Positions 54,916 to 64,000 of a DNA stretch of 64,000 bases are shown piece after piece. The position numbers and the translations under genes were made by a program. Location of the stretch: positions 992,001 to 1,056,000 of the forward strand of contig NZ_JAAGOW010000001.1 in NCBI RefSeq assembly GCF_010499245.1. The letters are read 5' to 3'. Every line of letters begins with the position of its first letter. The stretch's first letter is position 1. The notes beneath the pieces were generated by a model. It made no database searches. It was not told the DNA's origin and saw only the letters and a program-made list of their open reading frames with translations. Source of the stretch: Variovorax sp. WS11. Lineage in GTDB: Bacteria; Pseudomonadota; Gammaproteobacteria; Burkholderiales; Burkholderiaceae_C.

Positions 54916-55487
54916 AAAAATTCAAGTTCGCGCTCGTCGCGGTCGCGCTCGCCGGCAGCTCGATGGCCATGGCCCAGGACAAGGCGGCGATGGTCAAGCA
55001 GTTCCTCGACCTGCAGCGCCCCGGCATCGAGGCGCTGGCGCGCGGACTGGTCGAGCAGTCGAGCGCGCCCATCGCGCAGGCCGGCTCGCAGTACCTGCAG
55101 ACGCAGGTCCCGGCCGAGAAGCGCGAGGCCGCCGCCAAGGCCGCCGATGCCGAGCTCAAGAAGTACTTCGACGACGCCTATCCCCTCGTGCGCGACAAGG
55201 CCGTGGCGCTGGCACCGGACGCCCTGGGCCCGATCCTGCGCGACAACTTCAGCGAAGAAGAGCTGCGCCAGCTGCTGGCCTGGATCAACTCGCCCCTGAG
55301 CAAGAAGTACCAGGAGCTCAACCCGAAGATGCAGACCGCACTGACGGAAAAGCTGGTGGCCGAGACCCGCTCCAGCATCGAGCCCAAGATGCGCACGCTC
55401 GACGCCAACGTCGCCAAGGCCCTGGGTGCCCCGACCGAAGGCGCAGCGCCGGCCAAGTCCGCGCCCAAGGCGCCCGCCAAGAAGTGA
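54912..55487 (+). CDS. DUF2059 periplasmic protein
   Basis: Protein of 191 residues with a Sec signal peptide ([19 protein letters not shown]), a helical DUF2059 domain ([20 protein letters not shown] is its most typical stretch) and a Lys/Ala/Pro-rich tail. The function is unknown. It starts at GTG inside the gyrA stop (GTGA) and ends in the same way in the serC start, so it is translated with the cluster. This gene between gyrA and serC is a known arrangement in Burkholderiales, to my knowledge. Confidence 0.8.
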
Positions 55488-56605
55488 CGACGGGCGCGGG
55501 TCCACGCCCGTACAACTTCTCCGCCGGTCCGGCTGCGATGCCGGAGGCGGTGCTGCAGCGCGCCGCCGCCGAGATGCTGGACTGGCAAGGCAGCGGCATG
55601 AGCGTGATGGAGATGAGCCATCGCGGCAAGGAGTTCGGCGCGATCTGCGCGCAGGCCGAAGCGGACTTTCGCGCGCTGCTGGCGGTGCCCGAGCACTTCC
55701 ACATCCTCTTCATGCAGGGCGGCGGCCTGGGCGAGAACGCGATCGTCCCGATGAACCTGTCGCGCGGCAGCAAGGTCGACTTCGTGATCACGGGCAGCTG
55801 GAGCGCCAAGTCCCAGAAAGAGGCGCTGCGCTACTGCAAGTCGCATATCGCAGCCTCCAACGCCGACAGCCAGCACACGCAGATGCCCGCGCCCTCGACC
55901 TGGCAGCTCTCGGACGACGCCTCGTACGTGCACCTGTGCTCCAACGAGACCATCCACGGTGTCGAGTTCCAGGAGCTGCCCGATCTGGCCGCGCTGGGCA
56001 GCAAGGCCCCGCTCGTCATCGACTTCTCTTCGCACGTGGCCTCGCGCCCGGTCGACTGGACCCGCGTCGGCCTCGCCTTCGGCGGCGCCCAGAAGAACCT
56101 CGGCCCAGCCGGCCTCACGCTTGTGATCGTGCGCGACGATTTGCTGGGTCATGCGCTCGAGATCTGCCCCAGTGCTTTCAACTACCGGATCGTGGCGGAC
56201 AACAAGTCCATGTACAACACGCCGCCGACCTGGGGCATCTACATCGCCGGACTCACCTTCCAGTGGCTGCGGCAACAGGCCGAGGGCGCGCTGACCGGCG
56301 TTGCGGCCATGGAACAGCGCAACGTCGCCAAGGCGCGGCTGCTGTACGACTTCATCGACGCTTCGCCTTTCTACGAGAACCGGGTCGCGCCCGATTGCCG
56401 CTCGCGCATGAACATCCCCTTCTTCCTCAAGGACGAGAGCCGCAACGAGGCCTTCCTCGCAGGCGCCCGCGAGGCCGGCCTGCTGCAGCTCAAGGGCCAC
56501 AAGTCCGTCGGCGGCATGCGGGCCAGCATCTACAACGCGATGCCGCTCGAGGGTGTGCAGGCGCTGGTGGGCTACATGCGAGAATTCGAGCGGTCGCACG
56601 CGTAG
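55484..56605 (+). CDS. serC: Phosphoserine aminotransferase
   Basis: PLP enzyme of 373 residues for serine and pyridoxine synthesis. Motifs are [53 protein letters not shown] and the PLP-lysine region [16 protein letters not shown]. The GTG at 55484 overlaps the preceding stop. It is followed by pheA, as in the widespread serC-aroQ/pheA-tyrA gene order. Confidence 0.93.
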   Translation: MTTGAGPRPYNFSAGPAAMPEAVLQRAAAEMLDWQGSGMSVMEMSHRGKEFGAICAQAEADFRALLAVPEHFHILFMQGGGLGENAIVPMNLSRGSKVDFVITGSWSAKSQKEALRYCKSHIAASNADSQHTQMPAPSTWQLSDDASYVHLCSNETIHGVEFQELPDLAALGSKAPLVIDFSSHVASRPVDWTRVGLAFGGAQKNLGPAGLTLVIVRDDLLGHALEICPSAFNYRIVADNKSMYNTPPTWGIYIAGLTFQWLRQQAEGALTGVAAMEQRNVAKARLLYDFIDASPFYENRVAPDCRSRMNIPFFLKDESRNEAFLAGAREAGLLQLKGHKSVGGMRASIYNAMPLEGVQALVGYMREFERSHA

Positions 56606-56625
56606 AGTTGCGTTCGATCCGACCG

Positions 56626-57744
56626 ATGACCGCTTCAACCCCTCAGCCCCCCGCCTCCGACCCTTCCGCCAGCCTCGCCGACCTGCGCGTGCAGATCGAT
56701 TCGCTCGACCAGCAGCTGCTCGACCTCCTCAACCGCCGTGCCCACGTGGCCGAGCTGGTGGGCGAAGTCAAGAAGCGCGAGGGCACGCCCTACTTCCGTC
56801 CCGATCGCGTCGCCCAGGTGATCGAGAAGATGCAGCAGAGCAACAACGGCCCGCTCAAGTCGCTGCACGTGGCCGCCATCTGGCGCGAGATCATGTCCGC
56901 CTGCCTGGCGCTCGAGTCACCGCAGCGCGTTGCCGTGCTCGGCCCCGAGGGCACCTTCTGCGAGCAGGCCGCCGTCGAGTACTTCGGCGGTGCCGCCGAC
57001 CTGATCTACTGCGCCAGCTTCGACGAGGTCTTCCATGCCACGGCAGCCGGTAGCGCCCAGTACGGCGTGGTCGGCGTCGAGAACACCACCGAAGGGGTGG
57101 TCACGCGCTCGCTCGACCTGTTCCTGCACTCCCCGACCCACGTGGTTGGCGAGGTCAGCCTGCTGGTGCGCCATCACCTGCTGCGCACGGTCAATTCGCT
57201 CGAGGGCATCGAGGCCGTGCTGGCCCACCCTCAGGCCCTCGCGCAGTGCCAGACCTGGCTGTCCAAGCACCTGCCGCACGCCGAGCGGCGCGCCGTCTCC
57301 AGCAACGCCGAAGGCGCCCGGCTCGCCGCCGGCAACCCGGCCTGGGCCGCCCTGGCCAGCGAGCGCGCCGCCACGCGTTTCGGGCTGCATATCGTCTCGC
57401 ATGCGATCCAGGACGATTCGTACAACCGCACCCGCTTCGCCGTCATCTGCCTGCCCCAGACCCTGGCCATGCCGCCGGCCTCGGGCAAGGACTGCACCAG
57501 CCTCGTGGTCTCCGTGCCCAACCGGCCCGGCGCCGTGCACGACCTGCTGGTGCCGCTGAAGATCAACGACGTCTCGATGACGCGCTTCGAGTCGCGCCCC
57601 GCGCGCACCGGCCAGTGGGAGTACTACTTCTACATCGACCTCGACGGCCACCCCTCACAGCCCAACGTGGCCGCCGCCCTCGCCGAACTGCGCAAGCTCT
57701 GCGCGTTCTACAAGGTCATCGGCGCCTACCCCGTCACCGCCTGA
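56626..57744 (+). CDS. pheA: Bifunctional chorismate mutase/prephenate dehydratase
   Basis: P-protein of 372 residues for phenylalanine synthesis. An AroQ chorismate mutase (about 15-100; LADLRVQIDSLDQQLLDLLN) is followed by prephenate dehydratase (about 102-280; VAVLGPEGTFCEQAAVEYFG, YGVVGVENTTEGVV, DDSYNRTRFAVI with the TRF motif) and an ACT domain (SLVVSVPNRPGAVHDLL, with phenylalanine-binding-type ESRPART). The ACT domain implies feedback inhibition by phenylalanine. Start chosen at the first ATG after serC, with 20 bases between. Confidence 0.93.
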   Translation: MTASTPQPPASDPSASLADLRVQIDSLDQQLLDLLNRRAHVAELVGEVKKREGTPYFRPDRVAQVIEKMQQSNNGPLKSLHVAAIWREIMSACLALESPQRVAVLGPEGTFCEQAAVEYFGGAADLIYCASFDEVFHATAAGSAQYGVVGVENTTEGVVTRSLDLFLHSPTHVVGEVSLLVRHHLLRTVNSLEGIEAVLAHPQALAQCQTWLSKHLPHAERRAVSSNAEGARLAAGNPAWAALASERAATRFGLHIVSHAIQDDSYNRTRFAVICLPQTLAMPPASGKDCTSLVVSVPNRPGAVHDLLVPLKINDVSMTRFESRPARTGQWEYYFYIDLDGHPSQPNVAAALAELRKLCAFYKVIGAYPVTA

Positions 57745-57752
57745 GGCAGCGC

Positions 57753-58631
57753 ATGTTCGAACAGCTCGGCTTGATCGGCTGCGGCCTGATGGGCGGCTCC
57801 TTCGCACTGGCTCTCAAGCGCGCCAAGCTGGTCAAGCGTGTGGTCGGCTACAGCAAGTCGCCCTCCACCACCGAGCGCGCGCGGCAGCTTGGCGTGATCG
57901 ACGTCACGGCGCCCTCCGCCTTGCTCGCCGTCTCGGGCGCCGACCTAGTGCTGATCGCGGTGCCGGTGGGCGCCTCCGAGGCCACCTTCAAGGCGATTCG
58001 CCATGGCATCACCGAGCAGATGCTGGTGATGGACGTGGGCTCGACCAAGGGCGACGTGATGGAGGCCGCGCGGCGCGGCTTGCACGACCACTTCGCCAAC
58101 TTCGTTCCCGCACATCCGATCGCCGGCAAGGAAGTCGCCGGCGTCGAGCATGCCGATGCCGGCCTCTACGCCGGACGCCAGGTCGTGCTGACGCCCGTCA
58201 AGGCCACACTGCGCTCCAACGTGCAGCGCGCGACGCAGGTCTGGTCCGCGATCGGCGCCAAGGTGGTGACCATGACGCCGGAGGCCCACGACAAGGCCTT
58301 CGCGGCCGTGAGCCACCTGCCTCACCTGCTCGCCTTCGCTTTCACCAACGCGTTGACGTCCCAGCCCGAGGGATCGCGCTTCCTGGAACTGGCCGGCCCC
58401 GGCTTCCGCGATTTCACGCGCATCGCGGCCGCCGACCCCGCCATGTGGCGCGACGTGCTGCTGGCCAACCGCGAGCAGGTGCTGCAGCAATCGCGGGCTT
58501 TTCGCGCGGCCCTGTCGCAGTTCGAAGCCCTGATGGGCACGGGCGATTCGCAGGCCCTCGAGGACGCGATCGCCGCAGCGAGCCGCGCGCGCGCCCAATG
58601 GCAGCCAGGCGCCGGCGTATCGCCCGACTGA
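57753..58631 (+). CDS. tyrA: Prephenate (or arogenate) dehydrogenase
   Basis: NAD(P)-dependent enzyme of 292 residues for tyrosine synthesis. The dinucleotide motif is LGLIGCGLMGGSFALALKRA; VMDVGSTKGDV and PAHPIAGKEVAGVEHA contain the catalytic region, and FVPAHPIAG the conserved His. There is no ACT domain. Specificity between prephenate and arogenate cannot be set from sequence. It lies 8 bases after pheA and 3 before aroA. Confidence 0.9.
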   Translation: MFEQLGLIGCGLMGGSFALALKRAKLVKRVVGYSKSPSTTERARQLGVIDVTAPSALLAVSGADLVLIAVPVGASEATFKAIRHGITEQMLVMDVGSTKGDVMEAARRGLHDHFANFVPAHPIAGKEVAGVEHADAGLYAGRQVVLTPVKATLRSNVQRATQVWSAIGAKVVTMTPEAHDKAFAAVSHLPHLLAFAFTNALTSQPEGSRFLELAGPGFRDFTRIAAADPAMWRDVLLANREQVLQQSRAFRAALSQFEALMGTGDSQALEDAIAAASRARAQWQPGAGVSPD

Positions 58632-58634
58632 GCC

Positions 58635-60632
58635 ATGTTCTCCACGCCTTTTCTTGACCTTCCGCCGCTCGCGGGCGCCTCCGGCACCGTGCGCCTGCCG
58701 GGCTCCAAGAGCATCTCCAACCGCGTGCTGCTGCTGGCGGCGCTTGCTGGCGGCACGACCACCGTGCACGACCTCCTGGACTCGGACGACACGCGGGTGA
58801 TGCTCGACGCCTTGGCAGCGCTCGGCTGCCGCATCGAGCGCGCAGGCGCCACGCTGCGCATCGAGGGTCTGGATGGCCGGCTGCGCACTTCCGCCGCCAA
58901 GCTCTTCCTGGGCAACGCAGGCACCGCGATGCGGCCGCTGACTGCAGCGCTGGCGCTGCTCGGCGGCGAGTTCGAGCTCTCCGGCGTACCGCGCATGCAC
59001 GAGCGGCCGATCGGCGATTTGGTCGATGCGCTGGTGCAGCTGGGCTGCCGCATCGACTACCTCGGCAATCCCGGTTATCCGCCGCTGGCCATTCACCCGG
59101 TGCCGCTCGACACGCTCCAGCTGGCCGCGCCAATCCGCGTGCGCGGCGATGTCTCGAGCCAGTTCCTGACCGCCCTGCTGCTCGCCTTGCCACTGGCGGC
59201 AAGGCAGCGCGACATCACCATCGAGGTGATCGGTGAGCTGATTTCCAAGCCCTACATCGAGATCACGCTCAACCTGCTGTCGCGCTTCGGCATCGAAGTC
59301 CGGCGCGAGGGCTGGGAACGCTTCGTCATCCCGGCCGGCAGCCGCTACCGCTCGCCGGGCGACATCCACGTCGAGGCCGATGCCTCCTCGGCCAGCTATT
59401 TCATCGCGCTGGGTGCGATCGCCGAGGGCGATGGCATCCGCATCGAGGGCGTCGGCGCCGATTCGATCCAGGGCGACATCCGCTTCGTCGACGCGGCGCG
59501 GCAGATGGGCGCGCACGTCGACAGCGGCCCCAACTGGCTGGCGATCTCGCGCGGCGCCTGGCCGCTCAAGGCGATCGACCTCGACGCCAACCATATTCCC
59601 GATGCCGCCATGACGTTGGCGGTGATGGCGCTCTACGCCGACGGCCCCTGCCTCCTGCGCAACATCGCGAGCTGGCGCGTCAAGGAGACCGATCGCATCG
59701 ACGCGATGGCGAAGGAGCTGCGCAAGCTCGGCGCCAGCGTCGAGGACGGCCCCGACTTCATCCGCGTGCATCCGCTACGGCCGGCCGACTGGCGTGCCGC
59801 GAGCATCCGCACCTACGACGATCACCGGGTGGCAATGTGCTTCTCGCTGGCCGCCTTCAACCCGGCCGGGCTGCCCGTGCGCATCCTCGAGCCGGACTGC
59901 GTGGCCAAGACCTTCCCCGACTACTTCGAGACCCTGTTCTCGGTGGCCGAGGCGGCCGAGGTGCCGGTGCTCTGCATCGACGGCCCCACCGCCTCGGGCA
60001 AGGGCACGCTGGCCGTGGCCGTGGCGTACCAACTGGGCTACCACTATCTCGACTCGGGCACGCTCTACCGCGTCGCCGGGCTGACGATGCGCCGCAACGG
60101 CCTCGAGGCGGACGCCGTCCACGAGGCCCGGATCGCCGAGCTCGCACGCACGCTGCCACTGCGCTTCGCCGACGGCAAGGTGCTGCTGGCCGGCGAGGAC
60201 GTCAGCGACGCCATCCGCACCGAGGCGGCCGGAATGGACGCCTCCCGCGTCTCCGCGCTGCCTGCCGTTCGCGAGGCGCTGCTGGCGCTGCAGAAGAGCT
60301 TCCGCCGCCTGCCCGGCCTGGTGGCCGACGGTCGCGACATGGGTACGGTGGTCTTCCCCGATGCCGACCTCAAGGTCTACCTGACCGCCAGCGCCGCCCA
60401 GCGCGCCGAAAGGCGGCATAAGCAATTGATTTCAAAGGGTATTTCGACTACACTCGACAGTCTTCGCGCCGATCTGGAAGCGCGCGACCTCCGGGACTCC
60501 TCCCGCAGCGTCGCCCCTTTGAAGCCGGCGCCTGATGCCCGCCTCCTGGACAACTCCACTCTCTCGGTCGAGCAATCGGTCGAGCAAGTGATTGCCTGGT
60601 GGCAGGAAGTACAGCCCTTCGGGTCCGCCTGA
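58635..60632 (+). CDS. aroA-cmk: Fused EPSP synthase / cytidylate kinase
   Basis: A single open frame of 665 residues. Residues 1-440 are 3-phosphoshikimate 1-carboxyvinyltransferase ([89 protein letters not shown]). From about 443 to the end is cytidylate kinase (P-loop [40 protein letters not shown]). The proteins are separate in most bacteria; this fusion is known in Comamonadaceae relatives. It couples the shikimate pathway with CMP/dCMP phosphorylation. Confidence 0.93.
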   Translation: MFSTPFLDLPPLAGASGTVRLPGSKSISNRVLLLAALAGGTTTVHDLLDSDDTRVMLDALAALGCRIERAGATLRIEGLDGRLRTSAAKLFLGNAGTAMRPLTAALALLGGEFELSGVPRMHERPIGDLVDALVQLGCRIDYLGNPGYPPLAIHPVPLDTLQLAAPIRVRGDVSSQFLTALLLALPLAARQRDITIEVIGELISKPYIEITLNLLSRFGIEVRREGWERFVIPAGSRYRSPGDIHVEADASSASYFIALGAIAEGDGIRIEGVGADSIQGDIRFVDAARQMGAHVDSGPNWLAISRGAWPLKAIDLDANHIPDAAMTLAVMALYADGPCLLRNIASWRVKETDRIDAMAKELRKLGASVEDGPDFIRVHPLRPADWRAASIRTYDDHRVAMCFSLAAFNPAGLPVRILEPDCVAKTFPDYFETLFSVAEAAEVPVLCIDGPTASGKGTLAVAVAYQLGYHYLDSGTLYRVAGLTMRRNGLEADAVHEARIAELARTLPLRFADGKVLLAGEDVSDAIRTEAAGMDASRVSALPAVREALLALQKSFRRLPGLVADGRDMGTVVFPDADLKVYLTASAAQRAERRHKQLISKGISTTLDSLRADLEARDLRDSSRSVAPLKPAPDARLLDNSTLSVEQSVEQVIAWWQEVQPFGSA

Positions 60633-60791
60633 AGGGTGTTTTCGGTCCAGCAGGTCCCCGCCGCGCGACAGCGCACCGGCTTGCTGGTTGTTCAACTCAA
60701 CCCGGGCCCCGAGCCCACCAACCGCCGTCTCCAGACCCAGCCAGGCGCAATGGTGCGACTGCAAACCCTGCGTGACGGAAGGAAATGACAC
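60633..60791 (+). other. Leader region of rpsA
   Basis: A 159-base gap in an otherwise tight cluster, so it probably holds an rpsA promoter and leader. GGCTTGCTGGTTGTTCAACT and the following GGCCCCGAGCCC can fold into short stems, but no known riboswitch or protein-binding motif is recognised. AAGGA precedes the rpsA ATG. Confidence 0.4.
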
Positions 60792-62480
60792 ATGTCTGAA
60801 TCTTTTGCCGACCTGTTCGAAGAATCCCTGAAGCGTTCCGAAATGCGCAGCGGCGAGGTCATCACCGCCGAAGTCGTGCGCGTCGAACACAACCACGTCG
60901 TGGTCAACGCAGGCCTCAAGTCCGAAGCCTACGTGCCGATCGAGGAGTTCAAGAACGACAAGGGCGAACTCGAAGTCCAGGCCGGCGATTTCGTCTCCGT
61001 GGCCATCGGCAGCGTCGAGAACGGCTACGGCGACACGATCCTCTCGCGCGACACCGCCAAGCGTCTGGCTTCGTGGCTCGCACTCGAGAAGGCCCTCGAA
61101 TCCGGCGACTTCGTCACCGGCACCACGAGCGGCAAGGTCAAGGGCGGTCTCACCGTGCTGGTCAACGGCATCCGCGCCTTCCTGCCGGGCTCGCTGATCG
61201 ACACCCGTCCGATCAAGGACCTGACCCCCTACGAGAACAAGACCCTCGAATTCAAGGTCATCAAGCTCGATCGCAAGCGCAACAACGTGGTGCTCTCGCG
61301 CCGCGCCGTGGTCGAGGCCAGCATGGGCGAAGAGCGCGCCAAGCTGATGGAAACTCTGAAGGAAGGCGCAGTCGTGCGCGGCGTGGTCAAGAACATCACC
61401 GAGTACGGTGCGTTCGTCGACCTCGGCGGCATCGACGGCCTGCTGCACATCACCGACATGGCCTGGCGCCGTGTCCGCCACCCGAGCGAGGTGGTGCAGG
61501 CCGGCCAGGAAATCACGGCCAAGATCCTCAAGTTCGACACCGAGAAGAACCGCGTCTCGCTGGGCCTCAAGCAGATGGGGGACGACCCGTGGATGGGTGT
61601 CTCGCGCCGCTACCCGCAAGGCACGCGCCTGTTCGGCAAGGTCACGAACATCGCCGACTACGGCGCGTTCGTCGAACTCGAGCCCGGCATCGAAGGCTTG
61701 GTGCACGTGTCCGAGATGGACTGGACCAACAAGAACATCGCCCCCAACAAGATCGTCTCGCTGGGCGACGAAGTCGAAGTCATGGTCCTCGAGATCGACG
61801 AGGACAAGCGCCGCATCAGCCTGGGCATGAAGCAGTGCAAGGCCAACCCGTGGCAGGAATTCGCGCAGAACACCAAGCGCGGCGACCGCGTCAAGGGCCC
61901 GATCAAGTCGATCACCGATTTCGGCGTGTTCGTGGGCCTGGCTGCCGGCATCGACGGCCTGGTGCACCTGTCCGACCTTTCGTGGAACGAGCCCGGCGAA
62001 ACCGCCGTGCGCAACTACAAGAAGGGCCAGGAGGTCGAGGCGATCGTGCTGGCCGTCGACGTCGACCGCGAGCGCATCAGCCTGGGCATCAAGCAGCTCG
62101 ACAGCGACCCCTTCACCACCTTCACCACGGTGAATGACAAGGGCCAGATCGTGACCGGCAAGGTCAAGACCGTCGACCCGCGCGGCGCCGAGATCGACCT
62201 GGGCGACGACATCATCGGCTATCTGCGCGCCAGCGAGATCTCCCGCGACCGCGTGGAAGATGCCCGCAACGTGCTCAAGGAAGGCGACGAAGTCACGGCC
62301 GTGGTGGTCAACGTGGATCGCAAGACCCGCAACATCCAGCTGTCGATCAAGCAGAAGGACCTGGCCGACGAGCAAGGCGCGATGGCCAACCTGAGCCAGC
62401 AGTCGGCACGCGAGAACGCGGGCACGACCAGCCTGGGCGCACTGCTGCGCGCCAAGCTCGACTCCAACAACGAAAAATAA
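60792..62480 (+). CDS. rpsA: 30S ribosomal protein S1
   Basis: Translation-initiation RNA-binding protein of 562 residues with six S1 (OB-fold) domains. Repeats are seen at [80 protein letters not shown] and [20 protein letters not shown]. The N-terminus [13 protein letters not shown] is the ribosome-binding part. Located between cmk and ihfB, the standard neighbours. Confidence 0.96.
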   Translation: MSESFADLFEESLKRSEMRSGEVITAEVVRVEHNHVVVNAGLKSEAYVPIEEFKNDKGELEVQAGDFVSVAIGSVENGYGDTILSRDTAKRLASWLALEKALESGDFVTGTTSGKVKGGLTVLVNGIRAFLPGSLIDTRPIKDLTPYENKTLEFKVIKLDRKRNNVVLSRRAVVEASMGEERAKLMETLKEGAVVRGVVKNITEYGAFVDLGGIDGLLHITDMAWRRVRHPSEVVQAGQEITAKILKFDTEKNRVSLGLKQMGDDPWMGVSRRYPQGTRLFGKVTNIADYGAFVELEPGIEGLVHVSEMDWTNKNIAPNKIVSLGDEVEVMVLEIDEDKRRISLGMKQCKANPWQEFAQNTKRGDRVKGPIKSITDFGVFVGLAAGIDGLVHLSDLSWNEPGETAVRNYKKGQEVEAIVLAVDVDRERISLGIKQLDSDPFTTFTTVNDKGQIVTGKVKTVDPRGAEIDLGDDIIGYLRASEISRDRVEDARNVLKEGDEVTAVVVNVDRKTRNIQLSIKQKDLADEQGAMANLSQQSARENAGTTSLGALLRAKLDSNNEK

Positions 62481-62490
62481 ACAGACGAAA

Positions 62491-62516
62491 ACACGGTGAG
62501 CTCTGGTTCACCGTGT
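62491..62516 (+). terminator. Hairpin between rpsA and ihfB
   Basis: ACACGGTGA (62491-62499) and TCACCGTGT (62508-62516) form a perfect 9-base stem with an 8-base loop, 10 bases after the rpsA stop. What follows (CCTTCTGTGGTTT) is only weakly T-rich, so it is more likely a partial terminator or mRNA processing/stability element than a full stop. Confidence 0.6.
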
Positions 62517-62529
62517 CCTTCTGTGGTTT

Positions 62530-62850
62530 ATGACTCGTTCAGACCTTGTAGAAGAGCTTGCAGCCCGCTTCGCGCAACTCACGCACCGCGACGCCGAATA
62601 TGCCGTCAAGACCATTCTTGACGCCATGGGCGACGCGCTGGTGCGCGGGCACCGCATCGAGATCCGCGGCTTCGGCAGCTTCACGGTGAACCGGCGCCCA
62701 CCGCGCATCGGACGCAATCCGCGTTCGGGCGAAAGCGTGCAGATCCCCGAGAAGCGCGTGCCGCACTTCAAGCCGGGCAAGGCCCTGCGCGAAGCGGTCG
62801 ATGCGCGCACCGCGGAGCTGGATGCCGAGCAGCGTCAGCGCGAAGGCTGA
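62530..62850 (+). CDS. ihfB: Integration host factor subunit beta
   Basis: DNA-bending protein of 106 residues; heterodimer with IhfA. It begins [20 protein letters not shown] and has the DNA-binding arm [22 protein letters not shown] with the Pro that intercalates, then [14 protein letters not shown]. It also assists sigma-54 promoters such as that of glnA in this window. No strong ribosome site is visible; the hairpin lies just upstream. Confidence 0.93.
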   Translation: MTRSDLVEELAARFAQLTHRDAEYAVKTILDAMGDALVRGHRIEIRGFGSFTVNRRPPRIGRNPRSGESVQIPEKRVPHFKPGKALREAVDARTAELDAEQRQREG

Positions 62851-62882
62851 AGCATAGAATTCCCCCGCCAACGGGGACGCGC

Positions 62883-63197
62883 ATGAAATATCTCCTGTGG
62901 CTGCTCAAGGCAGCCATTTTTTTTACCCTCTTCGCTTTCGCGCTGAACAACCAGCACGACGCCACCGTCTACTTCTTCTTCGGCACCTCCTGGCGCGCCC
63001 CGCTGGTGCTTGTCGTGCTCGCCGCCTTTGCCGGTGGACTGGTGGTGGGCGCGCTCGGCATGCTGCCGGGCTGGTGGAAGCACCGCAGCGCCGCGGCCCA
63101 GCTGCCCGCCTCGCCCGTCCCGCCTGCAGCAAGCGCCGCGGCCACGCCACCGGCAGCCGCCACCGACCTTCCCGCCGTGCGCCAACATGGACTTTGA
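62883..63197 (+). CDS. lapA: LapA-domain (DUF1049) inner-membrane protein
   Basis: Protein of 104 residues with two membrane segments (YLLWLLKAAIFFTLFAFALN and LVLVVLAAFAGGLVVGALGM) followed by an Ala/Pro-rich cytosolic tail. It matches LapA, which works with LapB in lipopolysaccharide assembly and LpxC turnover. It overlaps lapB by 11 bases. Confidence 0.85.
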   Translation: MKYLLWLLKAAIFFTLFAFALNNQHDATVYFFFGTSWRAPLVLVVLAAFAGGLVVGALGMLPGWWKHRSAAAQLPASPVPPAASAAATPPAAATDLPAVRQHGL

Positions 63198-64000
63198 TTT
63201 CAGCTGGCTGCTGCTCGGCCTGCCCCTCGCATTCATCCTGGGCTGGCTGGCCTCGCGCTTCGACCTTCGGCAGCTGCGCATCGAGAACCGGCAGGCACCC
63301 AAGGCCTACTTCCGCGGCCTCAACTTCCTGCTCAACGAGCAGCAGGACCAGGCCATCGATGCCTTCATCGAAGCCGTGCAGAACGACCCCGACACCCAGG
63401 AGCTGCACTTCGCGCTCGGCAACCTGTTCCGCCGCCGCGGCGAATACCAGCGCGCCGTGCGCGTGCACGAGCACCTGCTGGGCCGCGGCGACCTCAGCCG
63501 TGCCGACCGCGACCGGGCACAGCATGCGCTGGCGCAGGACTTCCTGCGTGCAGGCCTGCTCGACCGCGCCGAGGCCGCGCTGCAGAAGCTCGAAGGCACC
63601 CGCTACGAGAACGAGTCACGGCTGGCGCTGCTGGCCATCTACGAGCGCTCGCGCGAGTGGACCCAAGCCGCGGCGGTGGCACAGAAGCTCGACGAGGCCG
63701 AGCAGGCGAGCTACAGCGTGCGCCGCGCCCACCATCTCTGCGAGCGGGCCGCGGAACAAGTGGCCGCCGGCGATGTCCAGAGCGCGGCCCAGCTGCTGGA
63801 GCAAGCCGTCATCCTGGCCCCGCAGGCGCCGCGGCCGGCCATCGACACCGCCGCACTGCAGTTGCGCAACGGCGACTCCGCCAGCGCCTACGACACGCTC
63901 GCAGCCCTGTGCGAGACCGCCCCGCTGGCACTGCCGCTCTATGCCGCCATGCTGCAACAGGCCGCGGTCGCCTCGCAGCGCGGCGGCGAAGCGCTGCTCA
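63187..64000 (+). CDS. lapB: LPS assembly protein LapB, N-terminal part (cut by window edge)
   Basis: The frame is open to the right edge (271 residues visible of roughly 385-390). It has an N-terminal membrane anchor (FSWLLLGLPLAFILGWLASR), then YFRGLNFLLNEQQDQAIDAF and TPR repeats (ELHFALGNLFRRRGEYQRAV; AQDFLRAGLLDRAEAALQKL). LapB with FtsH controls LpxC stability, and thus LPS amount. ATG at 63187 lies inside the end of lapA. The C-terminal rubredoxin-like part lies outside the window. Confidence 0.88.
   Translation, partial: MDFDFSWLLLGLPLAFILGWLASRFDLRQLRIENRQAPKAYFRGLNFLLNEQQDQAIDAFIEAVQNDPDTQELHFALGNLFRRRGEYQRAVRVHEHLLGRGDLSRADRDRAQHALAQDFLRAGLLDRAEAALQKLEGTRYENESRLALLAIYERSREWTQAAAVAQKLDEAEQASYSVRRAHHLCERAAEQVAAGDVQSAAQLLEQAVILAPQAPRPAIDTAALQLRNGDSASAYDTLAALCETAPLALPLYAAMLQQAAVASQRGGEALL

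Noticed and set aside
60633..60791. Ribosomal-protein autoregulatory leader before rpsA
   Set aside because: Short possible stems only; nothing that matches a known S1 leader could be recognised, so only a generic leader is listed.

Overview
The window is a GC-rich bacterial chromosome segment, tightly packed with genes and with many 1-4 base start/stop overlaps. Gene content points to Burkholderiales, most likely Comamonadaceae close to Variovorax. Supporting signs are a tmRNA with tag ANDERFALAA, an ompA-ubiG-gph-ssrA block beside gyrA, a fused aroA-cmk gene, an intracellular PHB depolymerase, a Bug-family binding protein and the glnA/ntrBC layout. This assignment is inference from family knowledge; no database search was made.

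Left part (1-21.4 kb). A tripartite RND efflux system (cut at the left edge) converges on a PA0069-type radical SAM gene that carries a LexA-like box. A four-gene unit follows (GbsR/MarR-type regulator, SDR, methyltransferase, membrane-SRPBCC protein) with two copies of a matching palindromic operator. Then come a GST, phaZ, a LysR regulator divergent from an adenosine-deaminase-family gene plus a Bug-type binding protein, a CBS protein, metY with an alpha/beta hydrolase, a minus-strand group (YihY, thioredoxin-like, NAD(P)-binding) and a plus-strand DUF2069/FAD-oxidase pair.

Islet (21.4-23.4 kb). Between the FAD oxidase and thyA-folA lies a foreign-looking insertion: ccdA, a frameshifted ccdB, a mosaic made of thyA pieces and a second FAD-oxidase 3' end, and an AT-richer ImmA/IrrE metallopeptidase gene. 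The native 5' end of thyA appears altered. This is the most unusual stretch of the window.

Middle (24.8-37.9 kb). Tat-exported DUF1501 and DUF1800 proteins lie downstream of an ECF sigma/anti-sigma/periplasmic-sensor cassette. A large CheB-CheR-PAS-kinase-receiver gene is broken by an out-of-frame internal deletion, and next to it is a decayed ompW-like 3' end. xth with a small lipoprotein follows, then ntrC and ntrB.

Nitrogen and envelope region (38-49.4 kb). glnA has a recognisable sigma-54 promoter and two NtrC-like sites, so NtrBC encoded next door very likely controls it. Beyond it are a CinA-like protein, an EI24 protein, a sterol-desaturase-family protein, a polysaccharide deacetylase, a beta-propeller protein, rsuA, ggt, a methyltransferase with a regulatory domain, and a phytanoyl-CoA-dioxygenase-like protein.

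Right part (49.5-64 kb). ssrA, gph, ubiG and a frameshifted ompA face the gyrA cluster gyrA-DUF2059-serC-pheA-tyrA-aroA/cmk-rpsA-ihfB-lapA-lapB (cut at the right edge). This cluster joins DNA topology, serine and aromatic amino-acid synthesis, translation and LPS assembly. No stretch longer than 300 bases lacks a gene or gene remnant. I saw no tRNA, rRNA, CRISPR array or insertion sequence. Several reading frames (cheB/R, ompA, ccdB, ompW remnant) are broken, so real decay must be weighed against assembly indels.
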